A stretch of 63,296 nucleotides of DNA from Lachnospiraceae bacterium M18-1 (GTDB taxonomy: Bacteria > Bacillota > Clostridia > Lachnospirales > Lachnospiraceae), in assembly GCA_000403295.2 (NCBI GenBank), contig KE159605.1:1-63296 (forward strand), given 5' to 3'. The notes under the pieces are model-generated. The model was not told where the DNA came from, did no database searches, and saw nothing but the letters and a program-made list of their open reading frames with translations. A program made the translations under genes and the position numbers. How positions within the stretch are numbered: position 1 is the first letter of the stretch; every line of letters starts with the position of its first letter. Below are positions 1-7,786 of this stretch, piece after piece.

Positions 1-246
1 CAGACCTTATTGTATACCTCGGACATGGTAGGGATCCGGATGCCGTTTACGTTCTTGGTGGCCTGTATCGTGGCGCTGTGGATCATCTGCAATGAGATCA
101 TCAGCATTCTGGAAAACGTCAAGGATATGGGAGTAAATATCCCAGGATTCCTGGAACCGCTTGTAAGGAATATCAAATCCCAGGTGGAAGAGATGGGAGA
201 GCAGCAGGAAGGAAATATGGAAAAGAAACACAGGGAGGGCGAATGA
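1..246 (+). CDS. Phage holin, C-terminal part (5' end outside window)
   Basis: The reading frame is open from base 1, so the start lies upstream. The visible 81 residues contain one hydrophobic helix (MPFTFLVACIVALWIICNEI) followed by ISILENVKDMGVNIPGFLEPL. That pattern is typical of the last helix and tail of the toxin-secretion/phage-lysis holin family (Phage_holin_4 type). Holins form membrane pores that release the endolysin at the end of the lytic cycle. The tail is charged and rich in Glu and Lys. The endolysin gene follows 51 bases downstream, which supports the call. Homology to the family is remembered, not searched. Confidence 0.8.
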   Translation, partial: QTLLYTSDMVGIRMPFTFLVACIVALWIICNEIISILENVKDMGVNIPGFLEPLVRNIKSQVEEMGEQQEGNMEKKHREGE

Positions 247-297
247 TAGTCCTCTCTTTTTGCGCCGGCGCAAAAGTCCGGAAGAAAGGAGAAATAT

Positions 298-1023
298 ATG
301 CCGAAACTATTTGTAATCGCAGGCCATGGAGCCGGGGATCCAGGAGCCTGCGGGAATGGATTCTCTGAGGCGGAACGGGTCAGGGTGCTGGCCCGGAAGA
401 TCAAGGAGTTTGGAGGAGGGAATGTGATCCTGGGGGATCTGTCACGGGATTACTATAGAGACAATGGAGTCAGTACCTTAAATCTGCCGAAAGAATATCA
501 GATCGTGGAGTTACACATGGATGCCGGCCAGGAAACTGCCAGGGGCGGACACGTGATCATTTACAGCGGCTTTGAGGTGGATGATTATGACAAGGCGCTA
601 GCGGATATGCTGGCGGATATCCTGCCTGGTCGGAGCCAGATGATTGTGGAAAGGGATAATCTGGCAAATCCGGAAAGGGCAGCTATGCGGGGATATGGAT
701 ATCGGCTGGTAGAATTTGGCTTCATCACCAATGCCGAAGATGTGAAGGTGTTCAATACCCAAATGGACGATATCGCCAGCGGGGTGCTGGCAGCGTTTGG
801 AATCGAAGCAGCAGGAAACAAGACAGGAGGAGAAAACATGGGATGCATTTTATCAGTAGAAGGGACGAAGACACAATATTACTTTGATGGACAGTCGATC
901 CATCCTTTCACCAATGGCAAGGAAAAAACAGTGATCAAAAAAGTCTGCAACGGGATCACGGACAGCATCAAATTGACTAAGGATGAACTTAATGATTTAA
1001 AGAATGTTCTGAAGCGTTCTTAA
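298..1023 (+). CDS. Phage endolysin, N-acetylmuramoyl-L-alanine amidase (Amidase_3 type)
   Basis: 241 residues with a ribosome site AAGGAG before the ATG. The N-terminal part (about residues 1-172) has the Amidase_3 layout: an early AGHGAGDPGACG with a zinc-binding His, a second His in VELHMDAG, and VEFGFITNAEDVKVF containing the late catalytic Glu. It would cut the bond between muramic acid and the peptide stem of peptidoglycan. The last 61 residues form a separate small domain, probably for cell-wall binding. That domain has its own in-frame ATG at 838 preceded by AGGAGGAG (825-832), so it may also be made alone. There is no signal peptide, so export depends on the holin. Confidence 0.88.
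   Translation: MPKLFVIAGHGAGDPGACGNGFSEAERVRVLARKIKEFGGGNVILGDLSRDYYRDNGVSTLNLPKEYQIVELHMDAGQETARGGHVIIYSGFEVDDYDKALADMLADILPGRSQMIVERDNLANPERAAMRGYGYRLVEFGFITNAEDVKVFNTQMDDIASGVLAAFGIEAAGNKTGGENMGCILSVEGTKTQYYFDGQSIHPFTNGKEKTVIKKVCNGITDSIKLTKDELNDLKNVLKRS
838..1023 (+). promoter_or_regulatory. Internal translation start producing the endolysin C-terminal domain
   Basis: Inside the endolysin gene, AGGAGGAG (825-832) stands 5 bases before an in-frame ATG at 838. This ribosome site is stronger than the one at the annotated start. It would give a 61-residue protein consisting only of the predicted wall-binding domain. Several clostridial phage endolysins are known to make such a second product from an internal start. 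Here it is inferred from sequence. Confidence 0.6.
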
Positions 1024-1185
1024 CACCCAGATAACTCAACTTCCGGACAGTGGCGGAATGGGAAGGTATGCCGGTATCGGCGGACGCCAGGCAGAGCAAT
1101 ATAGGAACTGTATGAGAGTTGCTACAGTGTCAGTCTAGATATCTTGTGGAATACGTGTAGATAAAATAATTTTAGATTATCTGTT

Positions 1186-1290
1186 TCAGCAATTTAGACC
1201 GCCAAACTGCGATATAATCACCTGTGCCATCTCCGGATTTGTCTGGGTGATCTTCACCGGATACTGCAGTCTTTTTTCATAATTCCACAT
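1186..1290 (-). pseudogene. cotJC: cotJC 5' fragment, interrupted by prophage
   Basis: The frame starts at an ATG (1290-1288) three bases after the cotJB stop and encodes MWNYEKRLQYPVKITQTNPE..., then MAQVIISQFGG, then LNC and a stop. The opening and the QFGG motif match the start of CotJC, a manganese-catalase-like spore coat protein of about 190-220 residues. Only 34 codons remain; the match ends right after QFGG and the sequence beyond is phage DNA. CotJC belongs to the mother-cell coat operon cotJABC. The missing 3' part should lie on the far side of the prophage, outside the window. If the prophage excises, the gene would be restored. Confidence 0.82.
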
Positions 1291-1293
1291 AAA

Positions 1294-1563
1294 TCAGCAT
1301 CCCCCTTCCTGCCATGGCCATGGCTCATTGATCCAGTTCCATTTTTCGCAGTCGGAACAGACCGCGGTATCGATCGTCAGAGGTCCGAAGTTCTCTGCGT
1401 ATTCCTTCAGCGCTTCGTTGCGCATGCAGCTGTATTTTCGGAAAAATTCCATTGCTTCCTCATCGCATGGATGCGTATCCAGGTAGAGCTTCACGTCATC
1501 GACCGCAAAGCTGACTTCGTAGATGTGGTTCAGCAGATCTTCCCTGCAGGTGTGGTTTTTCAT
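1294..1563 (-). CDS. cotJB: Spore coat protein CotJB
   Basis: 89 residues, the usual CotJB length. The N-terminal half has the pattern LLNHIYEVSFAVDDVKLYLDTHP with DEEA following, and the C-terminus has a WNWINEPWPWQ motif; both are typical of CotJB. The start ATG overlaps the stop of cotJA by 4 bases (ATGA), and the truncated cotJC begins 3 bases after its stop, so the three genes form one translationally coupled operon. CotJB is an inner-coat component made in the mother cell during sporulation. It looks intact, although its partner CotJC is broken. Confidence 0.88.
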   Translation of the reverse strand: MKNHTCREDLLNHIYEVSFAVDDVKLYLDTHPCDEEAMEFFRKYSCMRNEALKEYAENFGPLTIDTAVCSDCEKWNWINEPWPWQEGGC

Positions 1564-2051
1564 CGTTTCCAGCCCCCTCTCCCAAGAAATGGTTGATCCA
1601 GTTCCTCAAAGACGGTGCCACAGCGGAAGCCTTCGCAGATATCCCTGATTCCGCACCAGGTCTGCCAGGGGACGTATGCCATGGCGATGGGCATATCATA
1701 AAGCGGGTCATCCATCATGCATTCGCAGTTCTTCGGCATTTTGCGTTCCCTGCATTCGGGCGCTTTTCTCGGCTCCGGCGGCGGAGTGCAGCATCCGCAG
1801 TCCTCCCTGCGTATCCTATCCGCTTCCGGAGTGCAGCATCCGCAGTCCTCCCTGCGTATCCTATCCGCTTCCGGAGTGCGGCACCCGCAGTCCTCCCTGT
1901 GCATCACGTCCCTTTTGGGCGCCGGGTCACAGCAGCGCGCATCCATCTGCGGGGAAGAGGGCTGGCATCCCGTATGCATGCCGGGCATGGGCCGCATGGG
2001 CCGCATATTGCCCTGGCGGCCATAGCGCATATTGTTCTGATAATTCGCCAT
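1560..2051 (-). CDS. cotJA: Spore coat-associated protein CotJA with Cys-rich repeat extension
   Basis: 163 residues, about twice the usual CotJA length. The C-terminal part (about residues 115-163) carries the family core PIAMAYVPWQTW and the ending EELDQPFLGRGGW. The N-terminal half is unusual: Met/Arg-rich, then three copies of a 15-residue unit around REDCGCCTPEADRI, encoded by a 45-bp tandem repeat. The cysteines could bind metal or form disulfides in the coat. It is the first gene of the cotJ operon. On the minus strand CATAGTAT (plus 2089-2096) resembles a sigma-E -10 element 38 bases before the start, but I found no convincing -35. Confidence 0.85.
   Translation of the reverse strand: MANYQNNMRYGRQGNMRPMRPMPGMHTGCQPSSPQMDARCCDPAPKRDVMHREDCGCRTPEADRIRREDCGCCTPEADRIRREDCGCCTPPPEPRKAPECRERKMPKNCECMMDDPLYDMPIAMAYVPWQTWCGIRDICEGFRCGTVFEELDQPFLGRGGWKR
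1783..1917. repeat. 45-bp tandem repeat inside cotJA, three copies
   Basis: Units begin at 1783, 1828 and 1873 (GGAGTGCAGCATCCGCAGTC and variants). The first two are almost identical and the third is diverged. The 45-bp length keeps the frame and adds 15 residues per unit, so copy number could vary between strains. Confidence 0.9.
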
Positions 2052-2213
2052 TTGCGATTACTCCTTCCAAGATTCGATTTACAATACTATACTATGGAAG
2101 ATGAACAAAAAAGGTTCCTTTCGCTACATAACGGACCCTACTGTAAGTGCGCCTGTTTCCCGGCGGCCGGCAGCCTCCTTATCAAAAATTTCAGAAGCGA
2201 AAAAGGAAAAACA

Positions 2214-2242
2214 TTGTTTTTATAAATAAAAAAAGCTATAAT
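2214..2242 (+). promoter_or_regulatory. Sigma-A promoter of asnB
   Basis: TTGTTT (2214-2219), a 17-base spacer and TATAAT (2237-2242). Transcription would start near 2249, giving a leader of about 160 bases before asnB. The leader has an inverted pair GAAACAA/TTGTTTC near 2254-2284. I see no T-box or other named riboswitch. The rest of the 2052-2408 gap holds nothing else I recognise apart from the cotJ upstream region. Confidence 0.7.
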
Positions 2243-2408
2243 ACTAAAATGAAGAGAAACAATGAGGAATTATTTTTTGTTTCCAGTAAAAAAACGGACA
2301 GTCTATTTGTGTTTGTCGTGGAAACAAAATTTTTGGGAATACTATGATTTGAATATTTTACAAATGGATGATTCAAGTCAGATTACGGGATAAAGGAGAT
2401 AAGCATTT

Positions 2409-4292
2409 ATGTGTGGGTTTGCAGGATTTGTCGGGGAGGTTGAGAACCGGGAGAAAGTGCTCGTGGATATGATGAATACCATCATTCACCGGGGGCCGGA
2501 CAGTGAAGGGAAGTTTGTAGATGGAGACGCGGCGCTTGGATTTCGGCGCCTGAGCATCATCGACCTTTCGGAAGTCGGGAATCAGCCTTTATATAATGAA
2601 GATAAAAGCAAGGTCCTGGTATTCAACGGGGAAATCTATAACTATCAGGAGCTGCGCAGAGAACTGGTGGAAGCGGGGCATGTGTTCATATCCAATACGG
2701 ACTCGGAGACGCTGCTTCACGGATATGAGGAGTGGGGAGAGAAGCTTTTGGACCGTCTGAGGGGGATGTATGCATTTGCAATTTGGGATAGAAAAAAGAA
2801 GCAACTGTTCGCGGCCAGGGACATTTTCGGCATCAAGCCCCTGTACTATGCGCAGATGAACGGAACGCTGCTGTTCGGTTCGGAGATCAAGTCTTTTCTG
2901 GAACACCCGAGATTTGACAAGATTTTTAATGAGGATGCCCTTGGAAATTATCTCTCGTTCCAGTTTGTGCCAACCAACGAAACCTTCTTTAAAGGCGTGT
3001 TCTGTCTGCAGCCCGGGCATTACTTTCTGTATGAGAACGGGCAACTGGAGATCAGACGTTACTTTGAACCTCACTTTACAGGGAACTGTAAAAAATCCTT
3101 CGAGGAAGTGGTGGAAGAGGTCGAGGCAGTCATGAAGGAGTCTGTGGAAATGCACAAGATCAGTGATGTGGAGGTTGCCTCCTATCTGTCCAGCGGCGTA
3201 GATTCCAGTTATCTGACCTATCTGGGACAGGTGGACCGCACATTTACGGTAGGATTTGATGAGGGGAAATACAGCGAGATTCAGGATGCGAAGGAATTTG
3301 CGGCAAGCATCCATATGCAGAATGACGCCAGGGTCATTACCCCGGAGGAATACTGGGATCGTCTGTCAGATATTCAATATTATATGGATGAGCCGGTGGC
3401 AGACCCGGCGGCTATCGCACTCTTTTTCCTGAGCGAGGAAGCGGCAAAAAAAGTGAAGGTAGTGCTTTCCGGGGAAGGCTCTGACGAGCTCTTCGGCGGG
3501 TATAATATATACTGCGAACCGCTGGAGCATACGGCCTTTAATAAGATTCCCATGCCGATCCGCCGGGCCCTTGGAAAATTTGCAGAATATTGCCTTCCCC
3601 GCAGGATGAAGGGACGAGGCTTTCTAATGCGCCACGGCAAGACGCTGGAGGAACGGTATTTTGCAAATGCCACAAATATCTTTACTGAACGCGAGGCAGA
3701 CAAGCTGCTGAAAAAAGGATGTGTGCCGGGGATCAGGCGGGTGACCGATCCATTGTATGAGCGCGTGAAGGGTAAAGATTCTGTTACAAAGATGCAGTAT
3801 GTGGACCTTCACCTCTGGCTTGTCCATGATATCCTGATGAAGGGGGATAAGATGGGGATGGCCAATTCCCTGGAGGTGCGGGTGCCGTTTTTGGACAGGA
3901 AGGTACTGGAGCTGGCGGAGACACTGCCGTTGGATTATAAGGTCCGGGCGCCGAAGACTAAAGTGGCGCTGCGCGGGGCCGCGGAGAAAGTAATACGGAG
4001 TAAGACAGCGGAAAAGAAGAAGCTGGGCTTTCCCATTCCGATCCGGGTGTGGCTAAGGGAAGAGAAATATTACGAACGAGTACGGGAAATGTTCACTTCG
4101 GAAGCGGCAAGGAAGTTTTTCAATACGGAGATCCTGCTGAAGATGCTGGATGAACATAAGAAAGGGAAAAATATAAACGAAAAGGCAGACGACAGCCGGA
4201 AGATCTGGTCGGTGTATATTTTTCTGGTATGGTATGACCGATTTTTCGGACATGAAAAACCGGTGCATCCGGCTAGTACATCATTGCATTAA
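2409..4292 (+). CDS. asnB: Asparagine synthase (glutamine-hydrolysing)
   Basis: 627 residues, normal length. The protein starts MCGFAGFVG, so Cys2 is the glutaminase nucleophile once Met is removed; IHRGPDSEG and ISNTDSE follow in the class II amidotransferase domain (about 1-200). The synthetase half has the ATP pyrophosphatase loop SSGVDSSYL (near 265) and LSGEGSDELFGGY. It makes asparagine from aspartate, ATP and glutamine in the cytosol; some family members instead amidate cell-wall peptides. The ribosome site AAAGGAG is clear. The last codons and the stop lie inside a mobile palindromic repeat (4273-4438), so the native C-terminus has been replaced by a few repeat-encoded residues. Confidence 0.93.
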   Translation: MCGFAGFVGEVENREKVLVDMMNTIIHRGPDSEGKFVDGDAALGFRRLSIIDLSEVGNQPLYNEDKSKVLVFNGEIYNYQELRRELVEAGHVFISNTDSETLLHGYEEWGEKLLDRLRGMYAFAIWDRKKKQLFAARDIFGIKPLYYAQMNGTLLFGSEIKSFLEHPRFDKIFNEDALGNYLSFQFVPTNETFFKGVFCLQPGHYFLYENGQLEIRRYFEPHFTGNCKKSFEEVVEEVEAVMKESVEMHKISDVEVASYLSSGVDSSYLTYLGQVDRTFTVGFDEGKYSEIQDAKEFAASIHMQNDARVITPEEYWDRLSDIQYYMDEPVADPAAIALFFLSEEAAKKVKVVLSGEGSDELFGGYNIYCEPLEHTAFNKIPMPIRRALGKFAEYCLPRRMKGRGFLMRHGKTLEERYFANATNIFTEREADKLLKKGCVPGIRRVTDPLYERVKGKDSVTKMQYVDLHLWLVHDILMKGDKMGMANSLEVRVPFLDRKVLELAETLPLDYKVRAPKTKVALRGAAEKVIRSKTAEKKKLGFPIPIRVWLREEKYYERVREMFTSEAARKFFNTEILLKMLDEHKKGKNINEKADDSRKIWSVYIFLVWYDRFFGHEKPVHPASTSLH

Positions 4293-4438
4293 TTCCGAAG
4301 TAAATAGCGTCTGATGTTTACAGCAGCGCAAGACGGAGGAAGGAGGCGATGCTGGTAGCATCGTTGACTGACTTCAACGCAGCGATGGTGTGAACAGCGG
4401 GCAGTATTTACTCGGTTATTAATGCAATGATGTACTAG
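4273..4438. repeat. 166-bp palindromic CTAG element, member 1
   Basis: The element starts CTAGTACATCATTGCATTAA and ends with the inverted complement, giving terminal inverted repeats of about 21 bp. The middle carries ATGCTGGTAGCAT, a small hairpin, inside GGCG...CAACGCAG sequence shared with the neighbouring element. It begins within the last codons of asnB and supplies its stop codon. CTAG at both ends may be a 4-bp target duplication or part of the palindrome. It has no coding capacity. Confidence 0.8.
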
Positions 4439-4601
4439 TGTACTGACCGCATTATATCCAATGAAACTCCGCAGGATAATTTTTCATCGGCAAGGCGGCT
4501 GAATGAGGCGTAGCCGGTAGCTACGTCGATTGAAGCCAACACAGTCCGATGGAAAATTAGGCAAGGAGGTTTGTTGGAATATAATACGGTCAGTACACTA
4601 G
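4435..4601. repeat. 167-bp palindromic CTAG element, member 2 (copy 1)
   Basis: Terminal inverted repeats CTAGTGTACTGACCG and CGGTCAGTACACTAG, extended by imperfect ATTATATCC/GGAATATAAT. The centre has GTAGCCGGTAGCTAC, a hairpin. It shares the CTAG at 4435-4438 with member 1, so the two elements are nested or adjacent at one CTAG. A second copy of the same length lies at 46242-46408 with only a few differences. Confidence 0.88.
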
Positions 4602-4692
4602 GATGTCTGCAGTTTGAGCAACATCGCATGCAGAACTGATTCCAACGGTACGGTTGGAACAGATTCAGAAGCTGCTTAAAAGGGGAGAGAAT

Positions 4693-6054
4693 ATGAGAAG
4701 CAGAACTGTACGGCCGCTCAGGCGGCGGGATCACAGAGAAGGCCCAAAGCAGAATGGTCACAGGTATTCGGGGAGTCATGAGCAGGCACGGCAGGCTTCG
4801 AGGAACAGGCATGCCGTCCCGCATGCCGGTCATTCCTATGGTATGCAGCACTCTGTCAACAATATGCCATACGAAGGGGAGTCATATCCGGAGGAGGAAA
4901 AGGACGGCAGGAAAAAGCGAGGAATCCTCTCCAGGATCTTTGTCACAGATGCGCAGTATTTTGATTATGATCTGCTGTTAGTGATCATTTTTTTGATGTG
5001 CCTGGGCCTGATCATGCTGTACAGTACCAGTTCCTATGAAAATGGGACATACTATTTCAGCAGGCAGGCGTTGTTCGGTGCGGCCAGCTTTGCAGCCATG
5101 CTCTTTGTATCCAAGATTGATTACCACATATACGGGGCGTTTTCGTTCGAATGCTACCTGCTGGCTATGTTTTTGATGGCGCTGGTACAGACGCCTCTCG
5201 GGCACAGTGCCAACGGCGCCAGGCGGTGGATCAGGATTACGGAGTCGCTGACCCTGCAGCCGGCTGAGGTCATGAAGATTGCGGTGATCCTGTTTATTTC
5301 CTATGAGCTCTGCCGCCTGGGAAATAAAGCACATACAAGGGGAGGGGCAGCCCGTGTCTTTGTGTTTGGGATCGCGGCGGCAGCCGGGGTGAGGTATCTG
5401 ACCGATAACCTGAGTACGGCGATCATCGTGCTGGCCATAACCTGTATCCTGTATTTTGTAGTACATCCGAAGCTGAAGCCTTTCCTGGCCATGCTGGCGG
5501 GAGGAGTTGTTATGCTTTTCGTATTGATCAGTTTCCTCTCCGCATCCATTTCGGAGAGCGACAATTTCCGACTCTCTAGGATCATTACCTGGCTGGACCC
5601 GGAAAATCATACGGATACCGGCGGATTCCAGGTTATGCAGGGCTTGTATGCTATCGGCTCTGGTGGATTTTTCGGAAAAGGGCTGGGAAACAGCACGCAG
5701 AAGCTGGGGGTGATCCCGGAAGCGCAGAACGATATGATTCTTGCGATTGTCTGCGAAGAACTGGGGGTGTTTGGCTCTATCATCATCTTATTGCTGTTCG
5801 GCCTTTTACTTTACCGGCTGATGTTTATTGCGAGAAACGCGCCGGATTTATACGGTTCTCTGGTTGCTACAGGGATTTTTGCACATATCTCACTGCAGGT
5901 GATCCTGAATGTCATGGTTGTGACCAACACCATTCCGACAACCGGGATTACACTGCCATTTATCAGCTACGGGGGGACTTCAGTTCTGTTTCTGATGGTT
6001 GAGATGGGGATTGCGCTGGGGATCGCAAGAAAGATTAAGATCAAGGAAGCATAG
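4693..6054 (+). CDS. SEDS family peptidoglycan glycosyltransferase (FtsW/RodA/SpoVE)
   Basis: 453 residues from the ATG at 4693, chosen because GGGGAGAG precedes it; a TTG at 4654 has no such site. The first 90 residues are basic, His/Arg/Gly-rich and cytosolic, then come about ten membrane helices. SEDS signatures are present: MLYSTSSY in the first helix, ADEV-like LQPAEVMKIAVI, QVMQGLYAIGSGGFFGKGLG, PEAQNDMILAIVCEELG and TTGITLPFISYGGTS. These enzymes polymerise lipid II with a class B PBP. A second SEDS gene (ftsW) lies in the division cluster, so this copy may serve elongation or the spore cortex. It stands just downstream of the two CTAG repeats. Confidence 0.88.
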   Translation: MRSRTVRPLRRRDHREGPKQNGHRYSGSHEQARQASRNRHAVPHAGHSYGMQHSVNNMPYEGESYPEEEKDGRKKRGILSRIFVTDAQYFDYDLLLVIIFLMCLGLIMLYSTSSYENGTYYFSRQALFGAASFAAMLFVSKIDYHIYGAFSFECYLLAMFLMALVQTPLGHSANGARRWIRITESLTLQPAEVMKIAVILFISYELCRLGNKAHTRGGAARVFVFGIAAAAGVRYLTDNLSTAIIVLAITCILYFVVHPKLKPFLAMLAGGVVMLFVLISFLSASISESDNFRLSRIITWLDPENHTDTGGFQVMQGLYAIGSGGFFGKGLGNSTQKLGVIPEAQNDMILAIVCEELGVFGSIIILLLFGLLLYRLMFIARNAPDLYGSLVATGIFAHISLQVILNVMVVTNTIPTTGITLPFISYGGTSVLFLMVEMGIALGIARKIKIKEA

Positions 6055-6101
6055 TGGTCACATTGCCGCAGAATATTTCTCAAAATAGCCGAAAATATAT
6101 C

Positions 6102-6130
6102 TTTTCAGACTGAGTAAAATATGATATAAT
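6102..6130 (+). promoter_or_regulatory. Sigma-A promoter of the degV-like gene
   Basis: TTTTCA (6102-6107), a 17-base spacer and TATAAT (6125-6130). It is placed 61 bases before the chosen start codon. Confidence 0.6.
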
Positions 6131-6190
6131 CACATGTAGTAATGAATACTATATGAAATAGAATCATATTTGAAAGGCTTGGGACAGATT

Positions 6191-7030
6191 ATGAGTTATA
6201 AAGTGATTGTTGACAGCTGCGGGGAACTGACCGAGGAGATGAAGGCAAACGGAAACTTTGAAACAGCATCATTGACCATGGAAGTCGGGGGCATCCGCAT
6301 CATTGATGACGCGTCCTTTGACCAGGCGGATTTTCTCAGAAGGGTTGCAGAATGCCCGGAGAGCCCTAAGTCTTCCTGTCCGTCACCGGAGGATTATATG
6401 GAAAAATACCGCTGTGAGGCGGAGCGCGTCTATGCGGTGACTCTGACGGCAGAGCTGAGCGGTTCCTATAACAGCGCGGTACTGGCAAAGAACTTATATA
6501 TAGAAGAATATGGAGAAAAGAATATTCATATCTTTAATTCCCGCTCTGCATCCATTGGAGAGACTCTGATCGCTATGAAGGTACAGGAATGTGAAGAGGC
6601 AGGAATGTCATTCGAGCAGGTGGTGGATACGGTGGAACGCTATATTGACGGGCAGCATACGTATTTTGTACTGGAGAATCTGGATACGCTCCGTAAAAAC
6701 GGTCGGCTCACCGGGATCAAGTCATTGGTGGCAGGTGCGCTGAATATCAAGCCTGTGATGGCGGCCACGCCGGAGGGGACGATCTGTCAGATCGGCCAGG
6801 CCAGGGGAATCAAGAAGGCACTGTCGAAGATGGTGGATCAGATTGCGGGGGAGACACAGGGGGCAGAAGAAAAGATCCTGGCGATCTCCAACTGCAACTG
6901 CCGAGAGCGGGCCCAGGAGGTACAGCGGATGCTGCTGTCTAAGATGAAGGTGAAAGCCAGCTTTATCGTGGATATGGCAGGAATCAGCAGCATGTACGGC
7001 AATGACGGAGGAATAATTGTTGTAATTTGA
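6191..7030 (+). CDS. DegV family fatty-acid-binding protein
   Basis: 279 residues, the usual size. The N-terminus MSYKVIVDSCGELT and the later TAELSGSYNSAVLA, FNSRSAS and LENLDTLRKNGRLTG match DegV proteins, two-domain folds that bind a fatty acid in the cleft. In Firmicutes relatives (FakB) they present fatty acids to the kinase FakA for phospholipid synthesis; no FakA gene is seen nearby. The ATG at 6191 is preferred to an in-frame TTG 21 bases upstream because the family begins here, although the ribosome site is weak. It has its own promoter and is transcribed alone. Confidence 0.9.
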   Translation: MSYKVIVDSCGELTEEMKANGNFETASLTMEVGGIRIIDDASFDQADFLRRVAECPESPKSSCPSPEDYMEKYRCEAERVYAVTLTAELSGSYNSAVLAKNLYIEEYGEKNIHIFNSRSASIGETLIAMKVQECEEAGMSFEQVVDTVERYIDGQHTYFVLENLDTLRKNGRLTGIKSLVAGALNIKPVMAATPEGTICQIGQARGIKKALSKMVDQIAGETQGAEEKILAISNCNCRERAQEVQRMLLSKMKVKASFIVDMAGISSMYGNDGGIIVVI

Positions 7031-7047
7031 AAAAAATATGTTATACT
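7020..7047 (+). promoter_or_regulatory. Promoter of the 78-residue membrane protein
   Basis: TTGTAA (7020-7025), a 16-base spacer and TATACT (7042-7047). The -35 overlaps the end of the degV-like gene, with a leader of about 100 bases. Confidence 0.5.
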
Positions 7048-7156
7048 ATATTAGATAAGCGCTTGGATTCTGTAAAATGAGGCTGTGAACCGCCAGAATG
7101 ATTTTACGGAGTTCAGACACTTCTTCAGTGTTAAGGATAAATAAGGAGATTGGAAG

Positions 7157-7393
7157 ATGAGTCAGGAAAAGATAGACCGTTATAAACAGGAAAAAGCAAA
7201 TCGGAAAAAGAACCTTAAAAAGCAGCGTACAATGAATCTGGTACGCAAGGGCGTACTTACTTTGGCAGGCGTGGCATTGGTTGGCTGGCTGGGGTATTCT
7301 GCATATGATTCCTTTTCTCAGAATAAGAATCGAGAGATTACTACGGTTGATTATGGTGCAATCGATTCCTATTTGATCGATCTTCAGGAGTAA
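7157..7393 (+). CDS. Small single-pass membrane protein, function unknown
   Basis: 78 residues preceded by AAGGAG. The first 28 residues are very basic (KQEKANRKKNLKKQRT), then there is one membrane helix around residues 33-52 (GVLTLAGVALVGWLGYSAYD) and a short acidic outside tail. The charge layout predicts the N-terminus in the cytosol. It has its own promoter and terminator. Its place directly before the mraZ division operon could hint at an envelope role, but that is only context. I do not recognise a named family. Confidence 0.75.
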   Translation: MSQEKIDRYKQEKANRKKNLKKQRTMNLVRKGVLTLAGVALVGWLGYSAYDSFSQNKNREITTVDYGAIDSYLIDLQE

Positions 7394-7419
7394 CCAATTG
7401 ACGAACAATAATATCTCAA

Positions 7420-7463
7420 AAAATAAAGGATATGGTTCTTGCGAACTGTATCCTTTATTTTAG
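7420..7463 (+). terminator. Intrinsic terminator after the small membrane protein gene
   Basis: AAATAAAGGATA pairs with TATCCTTTATTT around a 16-base loop, followed by TT. It ends transcription of the 7157-7393 gene. Confidence 0.8.
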
Positions 7464-7666
7464 TTGAATAAATGTACGATAAATACCAAACACATTTCTG
7501 GAATGTGTGGTCAAACAAATTATAGTGTTTTTCAGATATTTTGCAACAGGAGCTATGAGGTCACGTTGTTGAGAAGGATCTGATGTGAGCGAAGCATATG
7601 GCAGCTGTTAAAATAATCATATTAGTTCTGTCATTGGCGTCAGCCCTTCCGAATATATGGAGAAGT

Positions 7667-7701
7667 TGTCCGGTGTGTAAGTGCCTCGGACAGCTTTTTT
7701 T
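7667..7701 (+). terminator. Second terminator upstream of mraZ
   Basis: TGTCCG pairs with CGGACA and is followed by GC and seven T. It lies in the 470-base gap 7394-7863, shielding the mraZ promoter from read-through. The rest of that gap, apart from the two terminators and the mraZ control region, holds no gene I can support. Confidence 0.7.
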
Positions 7702-7757
7702 ATTCTAAAGGAAACTTCGTCTCCCGAGGATTCTTTTTCAAAAGTAAAAAAAAGGGT

Positions 7758-7786
7758 TGAAAAAGGGAGTGATGTGGGGTACAATG
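7758..7786 (+). promoter_or_regulatory. Sigma-A promoter of the mraZ/dcw operon
   Basis: TTGAAA (7758-7763), a 17-base spacer and TACAAT (7781-7786). The -10 lies within the first repeats of the MraZ-box array, as expected for autorepression. Confidence 0.75.

Larger units (their letters stand above)
1..1190. mobile_element. Right end of a prophage inserted in cotJC
   Basis: This end of a prophage is cut by the window edge. It holds a holin fragment and an endolysin, the usual lysis pair at the end of a phage late operon, followed by about 160 bases with no recognisable gene. The chromosome resumes at about 1186-1205, in the middle of the cotJC reading frame on the minus strand. The integrase and the other junction must lie left of the window. 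The boundary is inferred from where cotJC stops matching its family, so it is good to roughly 15 bases. Confidence 0.8.

Noticed and set aside
1593..2225. Plus-strand open frames over cotJA with Cys/Ser/Pro repeats
   Set aside because: They come from the 45-bp repeat read on the wrong strand; the minus-strand frame has the CotJA core.
2249..2408. T-box or other riboswitch before asnB
   Set aside because: The leader has no T-box consensus or specifier stem and only one short inverted repeat.
7606..7679. Possible AraC regulator remnant ending GVSPSEYMEKLSGV
   Set aside because: Only about 20 residues follow an in-frame stop, and the match to AraC C-termini (GVSPSEY) is too short to support a pseudogene.
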